Source of the DNA: Rhodopseudomonas infernalis | Lineage (GTDB): Bacteria; Pseudomonadota; Alphaproteobacteria; Rhizobiales; Xanthobacteraceae | Direction: 5' to 3' | Length of the DNA stretch: 39,908 nt | Assembly: GCF_022271405.1 (NCBI RefSeq) | Contig: NZ_JAJNAL010000044.1 | Location: 1 to 39,908, forward strand | Part shown: positions 17,629 through 26,119 of the stretch, one piece after another | Layout of the letters: every line of letters starts with the position of its first letter | Numbering within the stretch: position 1 is the stretch's first letter | The notes under the pieces: generated by a model | The model's database searches: none | Told to the model about the DNA's origin: nothing | Seen by the model: the letters and a program-made list of their open reading frames with translations, nothing else | Position numbers and translations under genes: made by a program

Positions 17629-18462
17629 ATGATCACAATCGTTCCTGCTCGGTCGGCGCTGCTCGCCGCAGTGCTCGCGGTGTTTGCGGTCGGCACGGCG
17701 CGCGCCGACGACTCCTCGCCTTGGGTCAGTGACAGCCACTCCGCAGTGCGGCTGCTGGCCGGATCGCGCAGCGGTGCGGTGCTGCTCGGTGGTATCGCTT
17801 TCCAACTGCAGCCCGGCTGGAAAACCTACTGGCGTTCGCCCGGAGATTCCGGTGTGCCGCCGCGGTTCGACTTCGCCAAATCCGACAACGTCGAGGCGGT
17901 GACGATCCTGTGGCCGGCCCCGACCGCATTTCCGGACGGCGCCGGCGGAATATCGCTCGGCTACAAATCGAATGTCGTGCTGCCGCTGCGCATTGTGGCG
18001 AAGAACGCCGACAAGCCGGTGACGCTGCGCGCCGAGATCAGCTACGCGGTGTGCGAAAAATTGTGCGTGCCGGTGGAAGCCTCGCCGGAGCTGACTTTCA
18101 CCAGCGTCGCCAGCACGCAGGACAGCGCGCTCGCAGCCGCTATCGATACCGTTCCGGTCCCCGCGAATGTCGGCGATCCGAATCCGATCACGATCCGCGA
18201 CGTGGTGATGCGCGGCGACACCGAGGTGTGGGTCGACGTCGTGGCGCCGCCGGCCAGCCAGGTCAGTCTGTTCGTCGAAGGCCCGACGCCCGACTGGGCG
18301 CTGCCGATTCCGAAGCGAGCCCCCAATGCCCCGGAAGGCGTGCAACGCTTCACCTTCGCGCTCGAGGGCCTGCCTCCCGGCGCGCACGCCGAAGGCGCGG
18401 CCTTGAGATTCACGCTGGTCGGCCCCGACAAATCCTACGAGTTCAACGTCAACCTGAACTGA
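17629..18462 (+). CDS. Periplasmic DsbD N-terminal-domain-like protein
   Basis: 277 residues. A signal peptide ends near TARADD (about residue 26). The remainder resembles the immunoglobulin-like N-terminal domain of DsbD/ScsB thiol-disulfide reductases (GFQ-like QLQPGWKTYWRSPGDSG; ISYAVCEKLCVP). Two cysteines at about 142 and 146 (CEKLC) sit where the domain carries its redox pair. In DsbD the same domain is fused to a membrane electron-transfer domain and a thioredoxin domain; neither is present here or next door. It may therefore take electrons from another CcdA/DsbD-like protein elsewhere. It ends 7 bp before the convergent LysR gene stop. Confidence 0.8.
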   Translation: MITIVPARSALLAAVLAVFAVGTARADDSSPWVSDSHSAVRLLAGSRSGAVLLGGIAFQLQPGWKTYWRSPGDSGVPPRFDFAKSDNVEAVTILWPAPTAFPDGAGGISLGYKSNVVLPLRIVAKNADKPVTLRAEISYAVCEKLCVPVEASPELTFTSVASTQDSALAAAIDTVPVPANVGDPNPITIRDVVMRGDTEVWVDVVAPPASQVSLFVEGPTPDWALPIPKRAPNAPEGVQRFTFALEGLPPGAHAEGAALRFTLVGPDKSYEFNVNLN

Positions 18463-18468
18463 GCGCGG

Positions 18469-19380
18469 TCAGCGGGGCGGCCGGCGCTTTGCCAGCCGCT
18501 CCGCCAGGAACGTCGCCAGCGCCTCGACCCGCGCCGGGCGTGGGCCGCCGGGCGGCATCACCAGATGCACCGAGCCTTCGCGCTGGTGCCAGCCTTCCAG
18601 GATCACCTCGACCTGACCGGCGGCGATCGCATCGCCGACAATAAATTCCGGCAGATCGGCGATGCCGAGGCCGGCGATCACCGCGGGCAGCAGCGCCTCG
18701 CCATTGTTGACGCGCAGCGGACCTGACGGGCGCACCGCCGCTTGCTCGCCCTGCGCATTGGTGTAGTGCCAGGCATTGGGCGTCGACAGATAGGCGTAGC
18801 CGAGGCAGCGATGGTCGGCGAGCTGCATCGGATGCGTCGGCTGCCCATAGCGCGCTAGATAGGACGCGGCCGCGACCGTGTAGCGCGGCATCGCACACAG
18901 CCGCCGCGCCACCAGCGAGGAATCCGGCAGCGACGCGATGCGCACGCCGGCATCGAATCCCTCGCCGATCAGATCGACCATCTGGTCCGACAGATGCAGG
19001 TCGACCGAGACTTCCGGATAGGCGGTGAGGAAATCCGGCAGCAGCGGCGCCACCACGTTGACGCCGAACGTCATCGGCACGGCGAGCCGCACCAGGCCGC
19101 GCGGCGCCGCTGATTGCGCCAGCGCCTCGGTCTCGGCTGCCTCGCCATCCGCCAGCAGCTGCGCGGCGCGCTCGGCGAGCCGGTGGCCGGCGTCGGTCAG
19201 CGCCAGCCGCCGCGAGGTACGGTTGAACAGCCGCGCGCCGAGCCGGGCCTCCAGCCGTGTCACCGCCTTGGAGACAGTTGCCTTGGACAGCGCGAGCTCC
19301 GCGGCAGCGGCCGCAAACGACCGCAGCTCCACCACCTTGGCGAAGATCGCCAGCGCTTCGAAGTCCGGCAATTTGGTCAT
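18469..19380 (-). CDS. LysR family transcriptional regulator
   Basis: 303 residues. Winged HTH at residues 1-60 (FAAAAAELALSKATVSKAVTRLEARLGARLFNRTSRRLALT), then the periplasmic-binding-protein-like effector domain from about 90 (GLVRLAVPMTFG). It is of the CrgA/AaeR-like branch that often sits divergent from the genes it controls; here the divergent gene is a pirin, 137 bp away, with wrbA behind it. Both targets belong to quinone or electrophile stress, which suggests the effector class, but this is inference. ATG 19380 (MTKLPDFEAL) chosen over an in-frame upstream start at 19425, since LysR proteins start just before the helix. Confidence 0.92.
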   Translation of the reverse strand: MTKLPDFEALAIFAKVVELRSFAAAAAELALSKATVSKAVTRLEARLGARLFNRTSRRLALTDAGHRLAERAAQLLADGEAAETEALAQSAAPRGLVRLAVPMTFGVNVVAPLLPDFLTAYPEVSVDLHLSDQMVDLIGEGFDAGVRIASLPDSSLVARRLCAMPRYTVAAASYLARYGQPTHPMQLADHRCLGYAYLSTPNAWHYTNAQGEQAAVRPSGPLRVNNGEALLPAVIAGLGIADLPEFIVGDAIAAGQVEVILEGWHQREGSVHLVMPPGGPRPARVEALATFLAERLAKRRPPR

Positions 19381-19408
19381 CGGCGTCGCCTGGATCAGTT
19401 CAATTTCG

Positions 19409-19423
19409 GAAACAATGAGTTTC
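19409..19423. promoter_or_regulatory. Candidate LysR operator between lysR and pirin genes
   Basis: GAAAC-AATGA-GTTTC is a perfect 5-bp inverted repeat in the divergent intergenic region, 29 bp upstream of the LysR start codon. LysR proteins bind dyads in such positions. Only the symmetry and the place support it. Confidence 0.3.
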
Positions 19424-19517
19424 AATCATTTCTATTTCTGGAATTCAAGACAGAGCTTATCCAGACACCAATCACTTCACCGGCGCCGCAGGCGGCGCCA
19501 AACCAGGGAGAATTCCC

Positions 19518-20216
19518 ATGATTGAACTTCGTCCCTTCACCAAGCTCGGCGGCGCCGATCACGGCTGGCTCAAGGCCAAGCATCACTTCTCGTTCGCCAG
19601 CTATTACGACCCGAACAACATGGGCCACGGCGCCCTGCGGGTCTGGAACGACGACGAGATCGCACCGAACACCGGCTTCCCGCCGCATCCGCATCGCGAC
19701 ATGGAGATCATCACCTATGTGCGCGACGGCGCCATCACCCACGAGGACTCGCTCGGCAACAAGGGCCGCACCGAGGCCGGCGACGTTCAGGTGATGAGCG
19801 CGGGTTCGGGCGTGCGTCACTCGGAATACAATCTGGAGCCGGAGACCACCCGGATCTTCCAGATCTGGATCGAGCCGACGCAAGCCGGCGGCCAGCCGAC
19901 CTGGGGCTCCAAGCCGTTCCCGAAGTCGGACCGCTCGGGCAAGCTCGTCACCATCGCGTCCGGCGTCAAGGGCGACACCGACGCGCTGCCGATCCGCGCC
20001 GATGCGAGGGTGCTCGCTACCACGCTGAAGGCGGGCGAGAGCGCCGAGTATGACGTCGGCAAGTCCCGGCACCTCTATCTGGTGCCCGCGGTCGGCAGCG
20101 TCGAAGTCAACGGCGTCAAGGTCGACGCCCGCGACGGCGCCGCGATCCGCGACGAGGCCAAGGTGACCATCACGGCACTCGAAGACGCCGAGGTGGTGCT
20201 GGTCGACGCGGCGTAA
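19518..20216 (+). CDS. Pirin family protein (YhhW-type quercetinase-like)
   Basis: 232 residues, bicupin. The N-terminal cupin has PPHPHRDMEIITYV (His pair) and GSGVRHSEYN (His and Glu), the metal ligands of pirins and of E. coli YhhW, which opens quercetin with oxygen in vitro. The physiological substrate is unknown. ATG 19518 follows AGGGAGAATTCCC. It stands between a divergent LysR gene and wrbA; repeat family B (20280-20407) separates it from wrbA, so they may be separate transcripts. Confidence 0.92.
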   Translation: MIELRPFTKLGGADHGWLKAKHHFSFASYYDPNNMGHGALRVWNDDEIAPNTGFPPHPHRDMEIITYVRDGAITHEDSLGNKGRTEAGDVQVMSAGSGVRHSEYNLEPETTRIFQIWIEPTQAGGQPTWGSKPFPKSDRSGKLVTIASGVKGDTDALPIRADARVLATTLKAGESAEYDVGKSRHLYLVPAVGSVEVNGVKVDARDGAAIRDEAKVTITALEDAEVVLVDAA

Positions 20217-20279
20217 CGCTGCAGCGGCAAACTCAATGCGGCGTCGCGCGTTGGCACGGCGCCGCATCACTCCCCTCAC

Positions 20280-20407
20280 GTCATGCGCGGGCTTGACCCG
20301 CGCATCCATCTCGCTTCGGAAGATTCGTCGCGAACAGGATGGATGGCCGGGCCTTCGCCGCGCCGAAGGGGCTTCGGCCCCGCAGGCGGGTCAAGCCCGG
20401 CCATGAC
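20280..20407 (-). repeat. Dispersed repeat family B, copy 2 (inverted relative to copy 1)
   Basis: From GTCATGCGCGGGCTTGACCC to CGGGTCAAGCCCGGCCATGA. Its reverse complement aligns nearly end to end with 16545-16674, including the central GGGGCTTCGGCCCC-type segment. The two copies bracket 3.6 kb holding YqgE, the DsbD-domain gene, lysR and pirin. Confidence 0.85.
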
Positions 20408-20458
20408 GGCTTACTAACAACGCTACTCCCCACCCACACCAACCAAACGGAGACTACC

Positions 20459-21058
20459 ATGGCGAAGGTTCTGGTTCTTTACTACTCGGCTTACGGCCAC
20501 ATCGAGACGATGGCGAATGCGGTCGCCGAAGGGGCGCGCGAGGCCGGCGCTCAGGTCGATATCAAGCGCGTGCCCGAGCTGGTGCCGCCCGACGTCGCCA
20601 AGGCCTCGCACTACAAGCTCGATCAGGCCGCCCCGGTCGCGACCATCGACGACCTCGCCAATTACGACGCGATCATCGTCGGCACCGGCACCCGGTTCGG
20701 CCGGATGGCTTCGCAGATGGCCAACTTCCTCGACCAGGCCGGCGGCCTGTGGGCGAAGGGCGCGCTGAACGGCAAGGTCGGCGGCGCCTTCACCTCGACC
20801 GCGACCCAGCATGGCGGCCAGGAAACGACGCTGTTCTCGATCATCACCAACCTGCTGCATTTCGGCATGGTGGTGGTCGGCCTCAACTACGGCTTCGGCG
20901 AGCAGATGCGGCTCGACGAGGTGACCGGCGGCGCGCCCTATGGCGCCACCACCATCGCCGGCGGCGACGGCTCGCGGCAGCCCAGCGCCACCGAACTCGC
21001 CGGCGCGAAGTATCAGGGCAAGGCGGTCGCCGAGACCGCGATCAAGCTGCACGGCTGA
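20459..21058 (+). CDS. wrbA: NAD(P)H:quinone oxidoreductase, type IV (WrbA)
   Basis: 199 residues with the flavodoxin-like fold of Wrb[17 protein letters not shown] binds FMN phosphate, [19 protein letters not shown] and [17 protein letters not shown] are family signatures. It performs two-electron reduction of quinones using NAD(P)H and FMN in the cytoplasm, avoiding semiquinone formation. ATG 20459 (MAKVLVL) follows ACGGAGACTACC; the open frame upstream to 20339 is repeat sequence. A terminator follows. Confidence 0.95.
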   Translation: MAKVLVLYYSAYGHIETMANAVAEGAREAGAQVDIKRVPELVPPDVAKASHYKLDQAAPVATIDDLANYDAIIVGTGTRFGRMASQMANFLDQAGGLWAKGALNGKVGGAFTSTATQHGGQETTLFSIITNLLHFGMVVVGLNYGFGEQMRLDEVTGGAPYGATTIAGGDGSRQPSATELAGAKYQGKAVAETAIKLHG

Positions 21059-21070
21059 TCCAGAGGCCGG

Positions 21071-21098
21071 CCGCGCGGCGTTCGCGCCGCGCGGTTTT
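21071..21098 (+). terminator. Intrinsic terminator of wrbA
   Basis: CCGCGCGGCG (21071-21080) and CGCCGCGCGG (21085-21094) form a perfect 10-bp stem with a TTCG tetraloop, followed by TTTT. Confidence 0.9.
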
Positions 21099-21217
21099 GG
21101 CTGCCCGGAGACTGATTAATGCAGATGCATCTATCCTGCATGGCTGGTGTCCGGCCGCGGCTCTACTCGCGCCGGGCGCGGCGCTCTATCTCCACAACGC
21201 CCGCCGGAGACCGCCCT

Positions 21218-21367
21218 ATGCTCGAAATGTATTTCATGCTGCAGCTCGCCCGCAGCCCGCTGCAAGTCATGGCCAAGCGGCTGATGTGTAAGAGCCTCAG
21301 CGTCGCCACCCATGGACGGCGGCAGTGCCGCAGCTGCACCGGCGCTACGCCGCCCGACGCGGACTGA
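21218..21367 (+). CDS. Possible small ORF, unrecognised
   Basis: ATG 21218 opens a 49-codon frame starting MLEMYFMLQLARSPLQVMAKR; it overlaps the 3' end of the converging ABC-2 permease gene by 23 bp. GGAGA lies about 10 nt upstream. I recognise no family, and the second half looks like chance translation. It is the only candidate in the 21059-21344 gap. Confidence 0.2.
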   Translation: MLEMYFMLQLARSPLQVMAKRLMCKSLSVATHGRRQCRSCTGATPPDAD

Positions 21368-22871
21368 AGCGCCAGGTGGCAAGCAGAATGCCGAGCGTGA
21401 ACGCCGCAGACACCAGCGCGAACCGCGGTTCGGTGAGCACCAGGATCGCCGTTGCGGCCCAGCCGATCGACGAGAACGCCTCCGCGAAGGTCGCCAGCCG
21501 CGACGAGGTCTGACGGCGCCGGAATTGGCTGCGCCGCCCTTGAACCCGGAACCAGAGCTGGATCGCCGTCGCCGACGCCGCCGCCAGCCCACATCCAACC
21601 GCTGTCACCAGCGCCAGCAGCGGCGACAGCACCGCCAGCGGCAACAACAGCGGCGCCACCACGATCCCGATTCCCATCAGCACGACTTCGATACGCGCGC
21701 GCGTCACCGCGGAGCGCTGCAGCGGCGCGGTCTCGATCAGGTCCGGTGCGTCTTCGCCCGAGATCGTCAGCCATGCCAGTCCGCCGGCAAGCTGGCCGGC
21801 CGCCATCACCACCACCGGCGCGACCAGCACGACCGCGGTCGAGCTGTCCGAAAAGCTGCGCCACAATAGCAGCGCCGGCGGCACCAGATAGAGCAGCTGC
21901 ATCAGCGACTGCGACACCAGCCACGGGTCGCGCCGCAGCAACATGAATTCCTTCCAACGCAGCGCCTGTTGGCGTGAGCCGCGGCGAAATCGCGGTGCGG
22001 TACGGTGCTGCACCGTCGTGGCGCTCGCCCCTGCGGCCGCAATCACCACGGTGCCGAGCCGCGGCGTCACCAGGATCATCACCAGCCCGAGCAGCATCAG
22101 GCTGGCGCCGAGCAGCGCCGTTAGTACCAACGTGTCGCCGAGCACGGCGCGCGCCGGCCACCACAACACACTGGCAGGCTCCGGCGCCCACGCCGCGGCA
22201 ACACCCGAGGTCAGCACCGAAAAGCGCGACAGCGTCCCGGTCGACAGAATCGCCGCGACCTGCAGGCCGATGACGAAGCCGGCGCCGATCACCACCGAGA
22301 CGATCTGCGCGGCAAGCCGCGTCCGCTTCGGTCCGATCAGGTTGAACAGCGCCAGCGCGACCGCGATCGCCACCGCCGACGCCGAGATCCCGATCGCGGC
22401 AACCACGCCGTAGGCCGTCAGCCAATGCGCGCCACCGCCGAGCGCCAGCACGTCGATCACCGGCGCGGCGAACAGCAGCGCCATTGCGGTGACGGTCAGC
22501 GCGATCGCCGCCATCCGCACCGAGAACACCCGCGCCAGCGGCACCGGCGACGACATGATCAGATCGAGATCGGCGCGGCTGTAGAACACCCGTGTCACCG
22601 ATTCGATCGCCTGCGACAGCATCAGCAGCCAGCTCAGCGCCAGCGTCGCGGTAATCACCAGCAGGCTGGTCGTGTCCGCGTCCGAGGTGAGGCCCGCGTA
22701 GCGGCCGACCAGACCCCAGGCCGGCAGATGCAGCAGCGCCGCAACGACGATCAGCGCCAGCACGACATTGCGGACGCGGCCGCGGCGGCCGGCCATCAGC
22801 ATGCCGAGAAAGTCGCGCCAGGCGAGGCGCAGATCGTGCCGCGCGAAACTCGCGAGCGTCGCCGTGCTCAT
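21345..22871 (-). CDS. ABC-2 type exporter, membrane subunit
   Basis: 508 residues with about ten to twelve predicted membrane helices and no ATPase domain. Examples are VRNVVLALIVVAALLHLPAW, LVITATLALSWLLML and VVLVAPVVVMAAGQLAGGLAW. It forms the permease half of an exporter whose ATPase is encoded immediately upstream: the start ATG (22869-22871) overlaps the ATPase stop as ATGA, a sign of translational coupling. Substrate unknown. Confidence 0.85.
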   Translation of the reverse strand: MSTATLASFARHDLRLAWRDFLGMLMAGRRGRVRNVVLALIVVAALLHLPAWGLVGRYAGLTSDADTTSLLVITATLALSWLLMLSQAIESVTRVFYSRADLDLIMSSPVPLARVFSVRMAAIALTVTAMALLFAAPVIDVLALGGGAHWLTAYGVVAAIGISASAVAIAVALALFNLIGPKRTRLAAQIVSVVIGAGFVIGLQVAAILSTGTLSRFSVLTSGVAAAWAPEPASVLWWPARAVLGDTLVLTALLGASLMLLGLVMILVTPRLGTVVIAAAGASATTVQHRTAPRFRRGSRQQALRWKEFMLLRRDPWLVSQSLMQLLYLVPPALLLWRSFSDSSTAVVLVAPVVVMAAGQLAGGLAWLTISGEDAPDLIETAPLQRSAVTRARIEVVLMGIGIVVAPLLLPLAVLSPLLALVTAVGCGLAAASATAIQLWFRVQGRRSQFRRRQTSSRLATFAEAFSSIGWAATAILVLTEPRFALVSAAFTLGILLATWRFSPRRAA

Positions 22872-23623
22872 ATCGGCACGGCCTCGCCGCCGACCAGCTC
22901 GACGAACATGTCCTCGAGGCTCGAGTCGCCGCGACCGATCCGGCTGCGCAAGTCGTCGAGCGTCCCCTCGGCGACCAGCCGGCCGGCGACGATCACGCCG
23001 ATCCGGTCCGCCATCCGTTCGGCCACCTCGAGGATGTGGGTGGTCATGATCACGGTGCAGCCGGCCTGCACCCGGACCTGCAAGATCTCCTTCACGCGGC
23101 GGGCCGACACCGCGTCGAGGCCGGTGAGCGGCTCGTCGAGGATGATCAGCCGCGGCTCGTGCACCAACGCGCCGGCCAGCGCCACTTTCTGCCGCATGCC
23201 CTTGGAGAAGCCCTCGCAGCGTTGATGCTGATGCTCGGTCAGGTCGAGCTGCTCCAGCAGCCGGACCGCCGCAGCTTCGGCGGGCCCCGGATCGCAGCCC
23301 CACAGCCCGGCGACGAAGGCCAGATATTCGAGCGGCGTCAGCTTGTCGTAGATCATCGGCTCGTCCGACACCCAGGCGGTGACCTGCTTGGCGGCGATCG
23401 GATCGGCCAAAGCGTCGATGCCGAGGACGCGGATCGATCCGGCATCCGGCTGCAGCAGCCCGGCGACCATCCGCAGCGTCGTGGTCTTGCCGGCGCCGTT
23501 GGGGCCCAGCAACGCGTAGAACTCGCCACGGCGAATGGTGAGATCGAGCCCATCCACCGCCGGGCGATCGTAGCGTTTGGCGAGGCCCCGCAGTTCCAGC
23601 GCGAACCCGGTCGATCCGGTCAT
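22868..23623 (-). CDS. ABC exporter ATP-binding subunit (ABC-2 type)
   Basis: 251 residues. Walker A GPNGAGKTT, a signature-like GFSKGMRQKVALAGAL (the family variant SKGMRQK), Walker B LIILDEPLTGLD and H-loop TTHILEV. This is the CcmA/DrrA-like ATPase type that partners with separate ABC-2 permeases. ATG 23623 (MTGSTGFAL) follows AAGGGACCAT; an upstream start at 23653 is in frame but lacks this site. First gene of a two-gene operon with the permease (4-nt ATGA overlap). Confidence 0.92.
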   Translation of the reverse strand: MTGSTGFALELRGLAKRYDRPAVDGLDLTIRRGEFYALLGPNGAGKTTTLRMVAGLLQPDAGSIRVLGIDALADPIAAKQVTAWVSDEPMIYDKLTPLEYLAFVAGLWGCDPGPAEAAAVRLLEQLDLTEHQHQRCEGFSKGMRQKVALAGALVHEPRLIILDEPLTGLDAVSARRVKEILQVRVQAGCTVIMTTHILEVAERMADRIGVIVAGRLVAEGTLDDLRSRIGRGDSSLEDMFVELVGGEAVPI

Positions 23624-23713
23624 ATGGTCCCTTGGAGCATGGCTGAGCGACAACGGCTCGCAGCATGAGGGCGAGAAGTTTCGCCGCGATGAATCCGGAT
23701 GCCGAAACGACGA

Positions 23714-23737
23714 CGGCCTCCCGTTTCGGGGAGGCCG
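23714..23737 (-). terminator. Probable terminator of the pao operon
   Basis: CGGCCTCCC and GGGAGGCCG pair around a short loop, 49 bp past the stop codon of the molybdenum subunit gene on the minus strand. After the stem the minus strand reads TCGTCGTTTCGG, so the T-tract is weak. Confidence 0.5.
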
Positions 23738-23785
23738 CCGCGCGCATCGATGGTTAGCAGGCCGTTAGCAGCCGGGGCGCACCGC

Positions 23786-26119
23786 TCACATCAGCTTGTC
23801 GAGCGTCAGCGGCAGATCGCGGATGCGCTTGCCGGTGGCGTTGAACACCGCATTGGCGACCGCGGCTCCGACGCCGGTGATGCCGATCTCGCCGATGCCG
23901 CGGGCGCCCATCGGGGCGCGCGGATCGGGTATGTCGGTCCAGATCACGTCGATCTCCGGCACGTCGAGATGCACCGGGACGTGATACTCGGCGAGGCTGG
24001 GGTTCATGATCCGGCCATTGCGCTCGTCGAACTGCGTCTCCTCCATCAGCGCCAGGCCGAGGCCCATGATGATGCCGCCGCGGAACTGGCTCGCCGCGGT
24101 CTTCGGATTGAGGATGCGGCCGCAATCGTAGGAGCCGAGGAAGCGGCGGACCCGCGTTTCGCCGGTGACGCTGTTGACGCCGATCTCGCAGAACAACGCG
24201 CCGAACGAATGCATCGACCAGTGCATCGTCTCGAGCGGCGCCGAGGCGCTGCCTTCGGCCACGATTTGATCGCGGCCCGAGCGAGTCAGAATCGACACGT
24301 AGCTCTCGTGGCGCGACGAATCGTCGAGCTTGGCGAGGCCGCCGTTCAGCGTGCCGACTTCGCTGGCGCTCAGTCCCGCCAGCGGCGAGTCATTGCCGGC
24401 GAGCTTGAGCAGTTCGGCGATCAGTACGTGGTGCGCGGCGATCACCGAGGCGCCGATCGACGCGGTCTGCTGCGAGCCGCCGGCGAGCACGACGCCGGGG
24501 AACATCGAGTCGCCGTACGCGAACGTCACCTGATCACGCGACAGGCCGAGCCGTTCGGCGACCACCTGAGTGTGTGCGGTCGCGGTGCCCATCCCCATTT
24601 CATGCGCTGCGATCTCGACCCTGACGCTGCCGTCGCGCGTCAAGGTGATCCGCGCCGCGCCGCCCGGCATGCGGTGATACGGATAGGTCGCGGTGGCGCA
24701 GCCCATGCCGACCAGCCACTCGCCGTCGCGAACACTGGCAGCGGTCGGGTTGCGCTTGGACCAGCCGAAGCGATCGGCGCCCGCGCGCCAGGCCTCGATG
24801 ATATGCCGCGACGAGAACGGCGTGCCCTTCAGCGGATCTTCGTCCGGCTGGTTGAGGATGCGCAGCTCGACCGGATCGATGCCGAGCGCCACCGCCATCT
24901 CGTCGATCGCCGACTCCATCGCGAAACTGCCGACCGATTCGCCCGGCGCCCGCATGAAGGTGTTGGCCAGCATGTCGAGATTGACGGTTTCGACGTCGAG
25001 CTTGATGTTCGGCGAGCCGTAACTACTCATCGTCGGCAGGATGAACGGCTCGGGGAACGCGTTCTGGCGCGCGGTGGCGACCGTGCCGGTGTGGACCAGC
25101 GAGACGAAACGGCCATCGGGCTCGGCGCCGATCGCGAACCGCTGCTCGGTCATGGTGCGGCCGCCGATCAGCCGGTACACGCCCTCGCGCGATAGCGCGA
25201 TGCGCACCGGCCGGCCGGCGAGCTTCGACGCCGCGGCGCCGAGCACCTGATGCTGCCACAGACACTTGCCGCCGAAACCGCCGCCGACGAATGGCGAGGT
25301 GACGTGGACCTGCTCCTCGGCGATGCCGAAGATCTGTCCGAGCGACCAGGCGGTGTGCTGCACCGCCTGCGAAGCGTCGTGCACGATCAGTTTGTCGCCG
25401 GCCCACGCCACCGTGGCGGCGTGCGGCTCGATCGCGTTGTGATTGTGCCGCGGCGTCGTGTAGTGGCAGTCGACCCGAACCGGCGCCTTGGCGAGCGCGG
25501 CTTCGGCGTCGCCTTTCTCGGCCTTGAGCGGCTGGCCCATGAACAGGCCGGGCTCCGTGCCTCTGGCTTTGCCCGTGCCGAAGCTGGTGACCGCCGCCGC
25601 GGCCTCGTAGGTGGCGTGGATCAGGGCGACGGCGTGGTCGGCCTGCTCCTGCGTTTCCGCGAGCACGACCGCGACAGGCTGGCCGTTCCAGTGGATGCGA
25701 TCGTCCTGCATGATCGGCAGATTGTCGCCGCCGCCGGCCTTCTCGGCCGTCATGAACAGCGGCATCGGCGCCATTCGGGGCGCATTGCGGTGAGTCATCA
25801 CCAGCACGACCCCGGGTGCAGCTTCGGCCGCGGCGGTGTCGAGCGTGGTGATCCGGCCTTTCGCCACGGTGCTGAACATCAGCGCGGCATACAGCATGCC
25901 GTCGAGTGCGAACTCCGCTGCGAACGGCGCCGCGCCGCGAACTTTCAGCGGACCATCGATGCGCGGGACGGAAGCGCCGATCAACCCGTGCTTGGCGCGG
26001 ATCAGCGGATCGGGCTCGCCGCCCGGCATCCAGTTGTCAGGCGCCAGTGCGACGGCCTTTTCCATCACGCCCTGCACGGCGCCGCGCACGGCTTGTTTGG
26101 CTTCATTGACGATGCTCAT
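23786..26119 (-). CDS. paoC: Aldehyde oxidoreductase, molybdenum-binding subunit (PaoC-like)
   Basis: 777 residues of the xanthine oxidase family large subunit. Motifs include GVVLVMTHRNAPRM in the N-terminal hammerhead domain, VGGGFGGKCLWQHQVLGAAA, FMRAPGESVGSFAMESAIDE (cofactor-binding) and GARGIGEIGITG near the C-terminus, where the catalytic Glu is expected. It oxidises aldehydes or N-heterocycles at a molybdopterin cytosine dinucleotide centre and passes electrons to the Fe-S and FAD subunits. ATG 26119 overlaps the previous stop as ATGA. The gene order A-B-C and the B subunit type match E. coli PaoABC. No PaoD/XdhC-type maturation gene follows; the exporter genes come next. Confidence 0.88.
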   Translation of the reverse strand: MSIVNEAKQAVRGAVQGVMEKAVALAPDNWMPGGEPDPLIRAKHGLIGASVPRIDGPLKVRGAAPFAAEFALDGMLYAALMFSTVAKGRITTLDTAAAEAAPGVVLVMTHRNAPRMAPMPLFMTAEKAGGGDNLPIMQDDRIHWNGQPVAVVLAETQEQADHAVALIHATYEAAAAVTSFGTGKARGTEPGLFMGQPLKAEKGDAEAALAKAPVRVDCHYTTPRHNHNAIEPHAATVAWAGDKLIVHDASQAVQHTAWSLGQIFGIAEEQVHVTSPFVGGGFGGKCLWQHQVLGAAASKLAGRPVRIALSREGVYRLIGGRTMTEQRFAIGAEPDGRFVSLVHTGTVATARQNAFPEPFILPTMSSYGSPNIKLDVETVNLDMLANTFMRAPGESVGSFAMESAIDEMAVALGIDPVELRILNQPDEDPLKGTPFSSRHIIEAWRAGADRFGWSKRNPTAASVRDGEWLVGMGCATATYPYHRMPGGAARITLTRDGSVRVEIAAHEMGMGTATAHTQVVAERLGLSRDQVTFAYGDSMFPGVVLAGGSQQTASIGASVIAAHHVLIAELLKLAGNDSPLAGLSASEVGTLNGGLAKLDDSSRHESYVSILTRSGRDQIVAEGSASAPLETMHWSMHSFGALFCEIGVNSVTGETRVRRFLGSYDCGRILNPKTAASQFRGGIIMGLGLALMEETQFDERNGRIMNPSLAEYHVPVHLDVPEIDVIWTDIPDPRAPMGARGIGEIGITGVGAAVANAVFNATGKRIRDLPLTLDKLM

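Noticed and set aside
23699-25195. 498-codon plus-strand frame
   Set aside because: Antisense of the molybdenum subunit gene, no recognisable domain.
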